A stretch of DNA of 64,000 bases from the NCBI GenBank assembly GCA_022447925.1, contig JAKUTS010000005.1, positions 59,957 through 123,956 of the forward strand. The letters run 5' to 3'. The notes under the pieces were generated by a model. That model searched no databases, had not been told where the DNA came from, and saw nothing but the letters and a program-made list of their open reading frames with translations. The DNA comes from SAR202 cluster bacterium. GTDB taxonomy: Bacteria > Chloroflexota > Dehalococcoidia > Lucifugimonadales > UBA2962. The position numbers were made by a program, and so were the translations under genes. Every line of letters starts with the position of its first letter. The first letter of the stretch is position 1. This document shows, piece after piece, positions 28,075 to 36,901 of the stretch.

Positions 28075-28524
28075 TTGATATTAAGACATTGGCATACTGG
28101 ATTCGTTGTAAAAGATATAGATCAATCTGTTAAATTTTATGTAGATGGACTTGGAATGAAATTAATCAGAAAATTTCACAGTAAAGGAGCAGCTGCAGCA
28201 AAGGTAGTAGCATATGAACCTGTGGAAATGTCAGGCGCTTTGTTAGAAATTGCCGACGGTACTATTCTTGAGTTGCTGCAATATATCGTGCCAAGCAGTA
28301 ATGGTGCACAATCTCAGGAAAGAAATGTTACTGGAGCTTCACATATAGCTTTAATAGTTGAAGATATATATGCTACGTTAGATAGGCTTGTAGAGTTTGG
28401 CGGAACAAAATGGAATGATCCGGCAGAAACTGAGCCAGGTAAAATTTTAAGTTATGCGCAAGATGTTGATGGAAATTGGATAGAGTTGGCTCAAATAGAT
28501 CTGTCAATCAATAAATTAACTTAA
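28075..28524 (+). CDS. Glyoxalase/VOC superfamily protein
   Basis: A 149-residue protein made of paired beta-alpha-beta-beta-beta units. The first repeat begins HWHTGFVVKDIDQSVKFY (residues 5-22), the second ASHIALIVEDI (about 87), and a late Glu is in NWIELAQ. His and Glu positions suit a metal centre as in lactoylglutathione lyase or dioxygenases. The TTG start is well supported, since AGGAG ends 6 bases upstream. Substrate unknown. lysA follows after 25 bases. Confidence 0.85.
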   Translation: MILRHWHTGFVVKDIDQSVKFYVDGLGMKLIRKFHSKGAAAAKVVAYEPVEMSGALLEIADGTILELLQYIVPSSNGAQSQERNVTGASHIALIVEDIYATLDRLVEFGGTKWNDPAETEPGKILSYAQDVDGNWIELAQIDLSINKLT

Positions 28525-28549
28525 GTTTCCTATCTAAATTGGAGTATTT

Positions 28550-29866
28550 ATGGAACCAAAGTTACTAAATATATTGCCTATGGAGACCACGGTTAGCTCT
28601 GATGGCCACTTAATTGTAGGTGGATGCGATGTTGTAGAGCTGTCAGCAAAATATGGGACTCCGTTGTATGTATATGACGAATCGACAATTCGTACAATGG
28701 CGGAATTGTTTACCAAAGAATTTTCAGACAGGTATTCAAATAGCAGAATTTTGTATGCTTCAAAAGCATATATAAACCCCAGTATTGCAAAGCTATCTAT
28801 AGAGCATGGATTAGGCATTGATATTGTTTCAGGAGGTGAATTGGCGGTCGCCGCATCAGTAGATTTTCCAGCTGAGGACATTTTCTTTCATGGTAATAAT
28901 AAAAGCCGTACGGAAGTTGCTGAAGCTATTGATTATGGTATCGGGCAGTTTGTGGCAGATAGTTTCTATGAAATAGATTTAATCAATGAACTCGCATCTA
29001 ATCATAATAAGGTTCAAAACGTAATGCTTCGCTTATCTCCAGGCATAGACGGACATACTCATAAAAAAACTACCACGGGTATTCTTGATACAAAGTTTGG
29101 ATTTTCGATAGAAACGGGCGACGCAGAAAAAGCAATTAAATATGTTCTGACTTGTAAGAACCTTGATTTGACTGGGATACATTTTCATTTAGGCTCTCCT
29201 ATTTTCGAAATGGAGCCATATGATTTAGCTATTAGAAGTGTGATTGAATTTTTATCTCCTTTAATAAAAAACGGATTCAATATGCGCGACTTTAGTCCAG
29301 GTGGAGGGTTTGCCGTCGGATATACCTCTGAAAAGTCTCCGCCAAATATAAGCGAATATGCTAAAACTATCGTTAAGGCTCTGACAGAGAGTTGTGAACA
29401 ATTTGATATTCCGTATCCTCGCCTTTTGGTTGAACCAGGACGTTCCATAGTAGCAAGAGCAGGTATAGCTCTTTATAAAGTAGGCGCAATAAAAGAAATA
29501 CCTGGATTAAGAAAATATGTTTCAGTAGACGGTGGGATGGGAGATAACATTCGACCGGCTCTTTATGATTCTAAATATGAGGTAATAGTTGCCAATAAGC
29601 TGAACGTTACAGATACAGAGGTAGTGAGAGTAGTGGGAAAGTATTGCGAGACGGGTGACATTTTAGCTCCTAGTGCAGATTTACCGAGATGCAATACTGG
29701 CGACTTGATAGTTTTACCTACTTCGGGTGCATATGGAATGTCTATGTCTAGTAATTACAACTTAAATCCTCGGCCAGCGGTGGTAATGGTGTCAAATGGA
29801 AATTCTAGAATTATTCGCAGAAGAGAAACATATGCTGATCTAATGAGATGTGATGAATTTGAATAA
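28550..29866 (+). CDS. lysA: Diaminopimelate decarboxylase
   Basis: A PLP enzyme that makes lysine from meso-diaminopimelate. The 438-residue protein carries the PLP lysine in YASKAYINPS (about 66-75), HFHLGSPI (about 210), SPGGGFAVGY (about 249), the EPGRSIVA motif (about 298) and CETGD (about 366). GGAG lies about 6 bases before the ATG. The genes of the upstream lysine pathway are not in this window except lysC. holB follows by 23 bases. Confidence 0.93.
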   Translation: MEPKLLNILPMETTVSSDGHLIVGGCDVVELSAKYGTPLYVYDESTIRTMAELFTKEFSDRYSNSRILYASKAYINPSIAKLSIEHGLGIDIVSGGELAVAASVDFPAEDIFFHGNNKSRTEVAEAIDYGIGQFVADSFYEIDLINELASNHNKVQNVMLRLSPGIDGHTHKKTTTGILDTKFGFSIETGDAEKAIKYVLTCKNLDLTGIHFHLGSPIFEMEPYDLAIRSVIEFLSPLIKNGFNMRDFSPGGGFAVGYTSEKSPPNISEYAKTIVKALTESCEQFDIPYPRLLVEPGRSIVARAGIALYKVGAIKEIPGLRKYVSVDGGMGDNIRPALYDSKYEVIVANKLNVTDTEVVRVVGKYCETGDILAPSADLPRCNTGDLIVLPTSGAYGMSMSSNYNLNPRPAVVMVSNGNSRIIRRRETYADLMRCDEFE

Positions 29867-29889
29867 GATTGCAACGGGCTGAGAATTAG

Positions 29890-30918
29890 ATGGTTGAATC
29901 AAGTACTGTAATTGGCCATCAAATGGCCCTAGATAGATTGTCTGCTGCCATTTCTAAAGATCAAAACTCGCATGCATATTTGATTACTGGACCAGATAGT
30001 GTAGGCAAGAATTGTGTGGCTAACTATATTGCTTCAGCTTTAAATTGTGAAAACACATCTCAAATACCATGTGGTCAGTGCTCTCAGTGTAATCGCATTT
30101 CTAGAGGTGTTCACTCTGATTGTGAAACAATTTCGGTTGACGTAGATGGAAACTTGCATGGCGATGGAAATAAGAGAACCGTAATTACCATAGATCAAGT
30201 GAGAAAAATCATTCGAGAATCTTATTTGAAACCATATGAAGGTAAATATAGGGTTTACATTATTCAACAGAGTGAGCGAATGAGCGAAGAAGCATCAAAC
30301 GCATTACTGAAAACTTTAGAAGAGCCGCCCGAACAAGTTGTAATAATTTTGATATCGTCTGTACCTGAACAAATTTTACCGACCCTTGTTTCTAGAGCTC
30401 AGCTGATATCTTTAAAAAAAGTCAATTGGCATGAATTACAAAAAGGATTAATTCAAAAATTTCAGTTGGACAATAATGTAGCAGAAGAGCTTTCAAAAAC
30501 GTGTGACGGCAAACCTGGAATTGCCGTGAAAATTTTAAACGACGAAGAGTATAAAAAGTGGAGATCGGACGCTCTGGATGAGGTTGAATTTTTAGCAGAA
30601 GCTAGTTCTTATTCCCGTTTTATTTATGGTGGATCTTTGTCTAAAAGATATTTAAAAGATCGTGATGCTTCAATTGCGGTTCTAACTTTGTGGCAAGAGT
30701 GGTGGAGAGACGTTTTAATATCAAGTTATGGTATAGACGACTCGATAATAAATCAGTCTCGTATTAAAAAGATTTCATATTACGCAAATCGTTATGGATC
30801 GCCTAATTGTGCCCGAAATGTGCGTATGTTGACTGACACAATTGAGAAGCTCAAGAAAAACTTTAATCCATCGTTGACTTTCGAACAATTGATGTTGAGT
30901 ATGCCGACTTTAACTTAG
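29890..30918 (+). CDS. holB: DNA polymerase III delta-prime subunit
   Basis: A clamp-loader subunit of 342 residues with an AAA+ fold. The P-loop is GPDSVGKN (about 37-44), where Asn stands in place of Thr/Ser, so ATP is probably not hydrolysed, as in other delta-prime subunits. A four-cysteine zinc module lies at about 53-76 (PCGQCSQC and a later Cys). The sensor-1 region SNALLKTLEEPP (about 136) is typical. Domain III is at about 210-340. It follows lysA and converges on the HNH gene 112 bases away, and that gap shows no clear terminator. Confidence 0.88.
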   Translation: MVESSTVIGHQMALDRLSAAISKDQNSHAYLITGPDSVGKNCVANYIASALNCENTSQIPCGQCSQCNRISRGVHSDCETISVDVDGNLHGDGNKRTVITIDQVRKIIRESYLKPYEGKYRVYIIQQSERMSEEASNALLKTLEEPPEQVVIILISSVPEQILPTLVSRAQLISLKKVNWHELQKGLIQKFQLDNNVAEELSKTCDGKPGIAVKILNDEEYKKWRSDALDEVEFLAEASSYSRFIYGGSLSKRYLKDRDASIAVLTLWQEWWRDVLISSYGIDDSIINQSRIKKISYYANRYGSPNCARNVRMLTDTIEKLKKNFNPSLTFEQLMLSMPTLT

Positions 30919-31030
30919 ATAACAGTTAATAACCTGTAAGGATTTTATTAAAGTATAAATTTTTCTATGAGTACAGCTAACAGAGGCTAAAATTGGTCCA
31001 ATTCCCACGACTTAACTTTTTGGACTCGTA

Positions 31031-31555
31031 TTATTCAGTTGTTTGAGGAACTAGCCAAGGTATGAATGGTTGCCACTCAGATAGAATCGTACCTCGTTCA
31101 ACCAGATAAAATGGATTAGGCCTAGGCGGAGAAGGTTCTTTAATCAGCTTCATTCTTGCCTCGGAAGGATTTCTCCCGGCTTTTCTATGGTTACAGCTAC
31201 TGCATGCTGAAACCACATTATTCCAATCATGCTGCCCGCCCTTAGATCTAGGTGTAACATGATCCAAAGTTAATGTTTTTGAGTAAGTTCCACAATATTG
31301 ACAGGTGTGATTGTCTCTTACAAATACTCCAATGCGAGAAAGCCTTCTCCCGTGTATGGGAATCTTCACCATGCGATGTAGTCTTATTATTGAGGGTATA
31401 TTAAATGCTTTCGATACTGTATTGATTTGACCAACGGAGTCTTGCATCAACTCTGCTTTGCCTAAGTCCAACAATACTATTGCTCTTTTTGTATTACAAA
31501 CGTTGAGAGGCTGATAGTTTTGATTCAATATTAAGACTGGATTGTTCAGCATCAT
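31031..31555 (-). CDS. HNH endonuclease-family protein
   Basis: A 174-residue protein. An N-terminal domain (NPVLILNQNYQPLNV) is followed by an HNH fold: CQYCG (about 95), the catalytic LTLDHVTPRSKGG (about 108) and the ACSSCNHRKAG loop (about 128), so two CxxC pairs bind a structural metal. This stand-alone type is common in chromosomes and is not tied here to an intron or mobile element. Its target is unknown. It may share a transcript with cvpA, 41 bases upstream. Confidence 0.85.
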   Translation of the reverse strand: MMLNNPVLILNQNYQPLNVCNTKRAIVLLDLGKAELMQDSVGQINTVSKAFNIPSIIRLHRMVKIPIHGRRLSRIGVFVRDNHTCQYCGTYSKTLTLDHVTPRSKGGQHDWNNVVSACSSCNHRKAGRNPSEARMKLIKEPSPPRPNPFYLVERGTILSEWQPFIPWLVPQTTE

Positions 31556-31596
31556 TCACATTTTATGGTAGCGATTTTATTTTACTCTACTCTGCT

Positions 31597-32199
31597 CTAC
31601 TCTACTTGCTCACTTAACATTTGTACTGAGATGTCATAATCATCTGGTACAAATCCTATAGCGTCAGCCGGAATATTTTCCACTACTTTTACAAAAGTTC
31701 TTACAAAACTCGAACCACTCAAAAGGTTATTTAATGACTGGTTAGCATCGAAAGAGTCAAGGTTTATAATTTCTAGAGCTGAATCCCCGGCAAAATCTGG
31801 GATTTCGAAAGTGTACGCAACTCTTGTCATACCCATAATAATTGCTCCACAGATAAAACCAGCCAAAATAATTCCTACCACTAAGCCACCTAGTTTATCT
31901 ATGAGAGATGAGATTCCAAAACTTGCTACTGATATCAGTGGCTTAATCATGTTTGAAGCTAGTTTTGCTATCACTATCGCTAATATCATGATCACTACAT
32001 AAGAAATGACAGATACCGTTCTATCACTCGATATTGTGTTAGACAAAGATGAACCTATATTATCCGAGTAATGACCGGCTATTTGCCAGCCAATTACTAT
32101 TCCAACGAGAATGAACACCGCGCTGAAGAGTCCAGTCTTCAAGCCGTAAAAAATCGCGATTATCGATATCAAAACAAAAACAATATCAAGCCAATTCAT
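31597..32199 (-). CDS. CvpA family membrane protein
   Basis: A 200-residue protein with four predicted membrane segments: residues 5-20, 26-43, 65-82 and 103-125. This is followed by a soluble tail with NIPADAIGFVPDDYD. The N-terminus NWLDIVFVLISIIAIFYGLKTG matches the CvpA family, named for colicin V production but found across bacteria and linked to stress or septation. The ATG at 32199 has AAGG about 13 bases before it. A run of CTCTA-like pentamers overlaps its 3' end. Confidence 0.78.
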   Translation of the reverse strand: MNWLDIVFVLISIIAIFYGLKTGLFSAVFILVGIVIGWQIAGHYSDNIGSSLSNTISSDRTVSVISYVVIMILAIVIAKLASNMIKPLISVASFGISSLIDKLGGLVVGIILAGFICGAIIMGMTRVAYTFEIPDFAGDSALEIINLDSFDANQSLNNLLSGSSFVRTFVKVVENIPADAIGFVPDDYDISVQMLSEQVE

Positions 32200-32320
32200 A
32201 TTAATTTATCTTGCCTTTTGTTTGTTAAATAATGATCCACATGGTTACGATACACATCGTTAATTACAAGGACAATGGCTAAATATTATATTTTCAATAA
32301 ATTCGAGCGTAATCCTTGTT

Positions 32321-33235
32321 TTACTTAACATTGACAGTTAGGTCGGGTTCAGGTTTTCCAAGAGCCCGCGGTACCAACCGCTCTAGTTCCTCTAAGGTCC
32401 ATTGTTTATCAGAATATATGTGCCTTGTTGGAATTCTACTGGAGTATAGTGACATATCCCAACCTTGCGTTTCAATTACATGACCAGATATGTTGCTGGC
32501 ATTTTCTGTGCATAAGTAAACAATTTTGGCCGCATTATTGTAGGGGTCTAAAGATTCTTCTGGCATTGTATTGCCAAGAAGTTTTGCTGCTCCAGTCATA
32601 TCTTCTCTTAGGTCTTTTGATGAATCAGGTATACTAGCTACCATCCTAGTGTAGCCTCCAGGATACACAGCGTTAACTGTTATCCCATGTTTCTTTAGTT
32701 CTAAGGAACTGGATCTTGTGATACCAACCATTGCTTCTTTTGCAGCTGCATAATTGGCTTGGCCGGTTGATCTTAAACCAGATATGGAAGCGAGCAGGAC
32801 GATGCGGCCGTATTTTTGGCTAATCATGTGCGGCAACGCATTTTTAATGATGTTGAATGCACCGTGTAAGTGCACTTCCATAACTTTATCCCATTCGTCC
32901 TCCGCCATATTAAAGATCATCCTGTCTCTTAATATGCCCGCGGTATGGCAAATTATGTCTACCTTACCGAATTCATTCAAGGCAGATTTAATAATTCGAC
33001 CACATGAATCATAATTGTCTATCGATTCATAGTTCGGTATTGCTGCACCGCCGTTTTTGTTTATCTTTTCAACAACTAAATCGGCTGAATTTTGAGATGA
33101 TCCAGTTCCGTCAAGGTTGCTACCTGCGTCATTTACAATCACAGATGCACCTTGCTTGGCCATTAACTCTGCTACGCCGCTACCAATTCCACCACCCGCT
33201 CCTGTAACCACTGCGACTTTCCCTTTAAGTCTCAT
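32321..33235 (-). CDS. Short-chain dehydrogenase (MFE-2 type SDR), catalytically intact
   Basis: A 304-residue classical SDR. The cofactor loop is TGAGGGIG (11-18) and the end of the second strand, VNDAG, with Asp36, resembles (R)-3-hydroxyacyl-CoA dehydrogenases of multifunctional enzyme 2. The active site has Ser150/152 (LASIS), Tyr162 and Lys166 (YAAAK). The tail ends with LERLVPRAL and is longer than in simple reductases. It overlaps by 4 bases with the SDR just upstream on the same strand, a sign of coupled translation. Its likely substrate is a hydroxyacyl compound. Confidence 0.85.
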   Translation of the reverse strand: MRLKGKVAVVTGAGGGIGSGVAELMAKQGASVIVNDAGSNLDGTGSSQNSADLVVEKINKNGGAAIPNYESIDNYDSCGRIIKSALNEFGKVDIICHTAGILRDRMIFNMAEDEWDKVMEVHLHGAFNIIKNALPHMISQKYGRIVLLASISGLRSTGQANYAAAKEAMVGITRSSSLELKKHGITVNAVYPGGYTRMVASIPDSSKDLREDMTGAAKLLGNTMPEESLDPYNNAAKIVYLCTENASNISGHVIETQGWDMSLYSSRIPTRHIYSDKQWTLEELERLVPRALGKPEPDLTVNVK

Positions 33236-34014
33236 TTTCGATTATCACTTATTGTCTTCTCGATTGTTTTTGGAACTAGCGAATCTAAATCTTCTAGTTC
33301 AAATCCACCCCATTTAGAAATCGTATCGATAGGTTTTGGTTCTTGGTATATAAATATTGAATCTTCTTTTGTGCCAAATGTTCTTCCGCTTATTGATTGC
33401 ATTGACTTAAGACAGAAACTAGCTGCTAACACAGACGCTGACACTAAATCACTAACACATATCGCATTGCATGTTACCCCATACTTCGCCATATCTCGTG
33501 CTACAGTTCTGGTCATTCCAATTGTTCCTTCTGAGGTGGCAGAGCAGTCTATGAGATTTTCTACACCTAAACCTGCATCCGAGGTCAAATTTGTAATAGT
33601 ACCAAACTCCTGGCTTCTCATTACTTTACATGCAAATTTTGTTACTACGAACGTAGATTTTAATCCATGAAGAACAGAACCATAGAATTCATTAGGTTTA
33701 ATATCTTGAATAGATTTGGTTGTGCAAATATCAGGAGTGTTAATTAAAGAATCGAGTTTTTGATACTTGTCAATTGTTTCAGAAACCAAACGATCACCAT
33801 TATCGTAAATTGAAATATCAAAATTGGTAAATAAAACCTTTTCGGTTATGGCAAGTATTTTTGATTTCAAAGACTCATCGGTCTTGTTAGAAAAGTTTAG
33901 TGCTAAAGAAGCCCCTTGTGTTGCACAATACAAAGCTATATGCATTCCAGCGTCACTTCCCGCATTTGTAATTAATATGACTTTATTTTTAAGTTTTAAG
34001 GATTTATCTTGCAT
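33232..34014 (-). CDS. SDR-family protein lacking catalytic residues (probable pseudoenzyme)
   Basis: A 260-residue protein with SDR shape and good ends, not a broken frame. Key residues are altered: the cofactor loop reads TNAGSDAG (16-23), losing two of three glycines. The NAG motif is NTPD (92-95). The Tyr-x-x-x-Lys pair is Cys157 and Ser161. Ser145 of the loop NLTSDAG remains. The C-terminal tail (LDSLVPKTI) matches the partner SDR, so both are duplicates. The ATGA overlap of 33232-33235 suggests a heteromer in which this subunit is structural. Activity is unknown. Confidence 0.75.
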   Translation of the reverse strand: MQDKSLKLKNKVILITNAGSDAGMHIALYCATQGASLALNFSNKTDESLKSKILAITEKVLFTNFDISIYDNGDRLVSETIDKYQKLDSLINTPDICTTKSIQDIKPNEFYGSVLHGLKSTFVVTKFACKVMRSQEFGTITNLTSDAGLGVENLIDCSATSEGTIGMTRTVARDMAKYGVTCNAICVSDLVSASVLAASFCLKSMQSISGRTFGTKEDSIFIYQEPKPIDTISKWGGFELEDLDSLVPKTIEKTISDNRK

Positions 34015-34039
34015 TTAATTTGATATATATGACTTAAGT

Positions 34040-36694
34040 TTATAATGGGCGACCTTCGCTATCTGAATGTACTATTTCATATCCTAGGTTTTGTAATTTT
34101 AAATCTAATTGAGACATGTCTCCAATTACCAAAATTAAATCTGGCCCTGATTTCATATATTGTTCAGCTACTCTTTGAACGTCTTCTATTTTTACTTTTA
34201 AAATTTCTGATGGATATGAAGCATAATAATCATCTGGTAATTCATATAAAGCAATATTAGACATTTGATCTATTAGTTGACTGATAGTTTCAAAGTTAGA
34301 TGGTAATCCCCTTAATACGTTGTTAATTGCGTCATCAAACTCAGTTTTTGTTATAGGTTTTTTATCACGTATGTCTGATAGTTCTTTAAACGTCTCAATT
34401 AGAGCTTCTCTAGTAACTTCAGTTTGGACAGCTCCTCCCGCAAAAAAAGGAGATGGGCCATTCAGCCATTTTATGGATGACATATATCCGTAACTGTATC
34501 CTTTGTCTTGTCTTAGATTTGAGTTCAGTCGAGATGAGAATTCACCGCCTAAAATCTGATTAAAAATAGTTAAAGGCAAGTAATCTGGATCTGATCTTTT
34601 TACCAAGGCTTGTCCCACCATAATTACAGATTGTGGAGCCTCTGGTTTGTTTATTAGATGGATTTTTTCTTTGCTATCGACATTAACTGAATGCGGTTTG
34701 TGGTTTGCATATTCAATAGATTGGGGTTCCCAGCTACCAAATAAATCTTTTGTCATTTTCACCATTTCATCCACATCGAAATCTCCTGCAGTTAGTAATA
34801 TCGAACCTTTCGGTCCAAATAAAGATTTATGACATGCCATTAAATCTTCTCTAGTAATTTTCGATATAGACTCCGCACTTCCGTATATAGGATGTCCTAG
34901 AGGACTTTCCAATCCATAGAGTAGGCCCTTGGCTGCTCGCGCCGCTATAGCGTTCGCGTCGTCACTAATTCTCGATAGGTCAGCGAGTTTTTGTCTCCTG
35001 ATGCGTTCCATATCATCTTTTGGGAATACAGGATTTAATATTATTTCCGAAAAAATCTCATACACTTCATTCAGTGAATTTTGTAGACATTCGGCCCAAA
35101 TGATCGTTCCATTTTCCCTGACATGGGCCGAGATATTGGCTCCTTTGTGTTCAAGTATCTCTGCAATTTCTTTACTTGTATTTTTGGAGGTTCCTTCCTG
35201 AAGCATTGATACTGTGTAGTTGACCAATCCAGGTAAGGCTTTAGGATCTTCTACAGAGCCAAAAGGTAGGTATAAACCGAAAGCAACCATCGGTAGTTTT
35301 GACTTTTGAATACTCAATATTTGTAAACCGTTTTGCAGTTCTAATCTGCTAGGGGTCGGGGCAGTAAAAAACGATTCTTTTGTTGGTAAGGGCATTTCTG
35401 ATCGATTGAAAGAAGATTTATTTTCCTTCAAATTTTCGACAGGTACTACCCTCAGCTCGACTTTTTTGTCACCTAGAAACTGTTGTGCCGCTTCTGAAAC
35501 ATCTTTTGCCGTGACGGACTCATATTTATTTATGTGCTCGCTTATTAGGTCAGGATCATTTCCGATTACGTTAAAGTAATTTAATTGATCTGCAATGCCT
35601 CCAAACCCACCCAATTTCTCTAGGCCTCTGACAAATTGCGATCTTATCTGATTCACTGCGAATTCCATTTCCGCTTTATCTGGGTTGGTATTTGCTATTA
35701 AATTGATTTCTTCCGTTAATGATGCCGCTATTTCATCAGTTGACTTGTTTGGTGAAGTTGTCGTTTGAATAATAAATTCGCCAGAGATTTCTTGAGAATA
35801 AGAAGCTACAGATACATCCTTAGCAATCTCTGTGTCATGCACTAATTTTCTGTGCAGTCTCGAACTTTTACCTTGCCCAAGTATTACAGCAAGCAAATCT
35901 AGTGAGGGTTCATATTCATTGAATGCGTGTGTTGTAGGCCAAGTACAATATATTCTTTCCAACTGAACATTATCGTATGTTACTAATGAAGTAGTACCAT
36001 ACAGGGGCGATTCCATGCTATTCATCCTACTAATTGGGGCTCCAGGGGGCAGGTTGCCGAAAGTTTTCTCTACTAGCTTAAGAGTTAAATCAAAATCTAT
36101 GTCACCCGCAATTGATAGGCTTGCATTTGACGGGACGTAGAATTTCCGGAAAAAGTCCTTAACGTCTTCGAGGCTCGCGTTATCGAGGTCTTCTTGGCTA
36201 CCGATTGTAGGCCAATTGTACGGGTGCGGTGAGGGAAAAACTTCTGGCTGAAGCATCAAATAAGCTTTGCCATATGGTCTGTTCTCATAACTTTGTCTAC
36301 GTTCATTTTTAACGACTTCTCGTTGTATATCAAACCTTGTTTGATCTAATGCATCTAGTAAGAAACCCATGCGATCCGATTCCAGCCATAGGGCCAACTC
36401 TAGGTAATTGGAGGGAAGATTAACCCAATAATTTGTCCTGTCGGCATTTGTGGATCCGTTGATAGAAGCACCTATCTTTTCCAAGGGTTCAAAGTAGCTC
36501 TTGTTATGATTTTTTGAGCCCTCAAACATTACATGTTCGAAAAGATGGGCAAAACCGGTTTTGCCGATCTGTTCATTTTTGCTTCCAACGTGATACCAGG
36601 TGTTTACGGCAACGAAGGGAACCGAAGAATCTTTATGCAAAAGGACTTGTAGTCCATTACTTAAAATATGTTTTGTATACTTGATTGAAATCAT
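34040..36694 (-). CDS. M16-family zinc metallopeptidase, two-domain (pitrilysin-like)
   Basis: An 884-residue protein with two M16 halves. The first has the inverted zinc motif His50-x-x-Glu53-His54 (HLFEH) and a third ligand Glu near 130 (EVVKNERR). The second half (about 440-884), with LPMVAFGLYLPFG, lacks the HxxEH set and is the usual inactive lid. Members degrade small peptides or processed signals. No signal peptide is visible, so it is probably cytoplasmic. Divergent from ftsH with a 207-base gap that contains no clear promoter pair. Confidence 0.9.
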   Translation of the reverse strand: MISIKYTKHILSNGLQVLLHKDSSVPFVAVNTWYHVGSKNEQIGKTGFAHLFEHVMFEGSKNHNKSYFEPLEKIGASINGSTNADRTNYWVNLPSNYLELALWLESDRMGFLLDALDQTRFDIQREVVKNERRQSYENRPYGKAYLMLQPEVFPSPHPYNWPTIGSQEDLDNASLEDVKDFFRKFYVPSNASLSIAGDIDFDLTLKLVEKTFGNLPPGAPISRMNSMESPLYGTTSLVTYDNVQLERIYCTWPTTHAFNEYEPSLDLLAVILGQGKSSRLHRKLVHDTEIAKDVSVASYSQEISGEFIIQTTTSPNKSTDEIAASLTEEINLIANTNPDKAEMEFAVNQIRSQFVRGLEKLGGFGGIADQLNYFNVIGNDPDLISEHINKYESVTAKDVSEAAQQFLGDKKVELRVVPVENLKENKSSFNRSEMPLPTKESFFTAPTPSRLELQNGLQILSIQKSKLPMVAFGLYLPFGSVEDPKALPGLVNYTVSMLQEGTSKNTSKEIAEILEHKGANISAHVRENGTIIWAECLQNSLNEVYEIFSEIILNPVFPKDDMERIRRQKLADLSRISDDANAIAARAAKGLLYGLESPLGHPIYGSAESISKITREDLMACHKSLFGPKGSILLTAGDFDVDEMVKMTKDLFGSWEPQSIEYANHKPHSVNVDSKEKIHLINKPEAPQSVIMVGQALVKRSDPDYLPLTIFNQILGGEFSSRLNSNLRQDKGYSYGYMSSIKWLNGPSPFFAGGAVQTEVTREALIETFKELSDIRDKKPITKTEFDDAINNVLRGLPSNFETISQLIDQMSNIALYELPDDYYASYPSEILKVKIEDVQRVAEQYMKSGPDLILVIGDMSQLDLKLQNLGYEIVHSDSEGRPL

Positions 36695-36901
36695 ATGGCT
36701 TTATTAAATATTAGTTTTTAGTTGATTAGGAACTCTAGGTGGAATTATATCAAGCTTGAACTAACCTTTACCTAATAGTACCGTTTAATGTATTATAAAA
36801 GTGTTGTAACTAAAAATTGAAGTTACGACTAAATTGATGACCGTTTTCCCACCCACCCTTTTAAAAATCGGTCTCCGAGTATTAAGGCGAGTTCCCTGCA
36901 A

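Noticed and set aside
31031..31555. HNH gene as part of a mobile intron or phage
   Set aside because: No intron fold, repeats or phage genes around it; it looks like a normal chromosomal stand-alone HNH protein.
31586..31610. CTCTA-like pentamer run at the end of cvpA
   Set aside because: Only a few imperfect copies, partly coding; not a real tandem repeat array.
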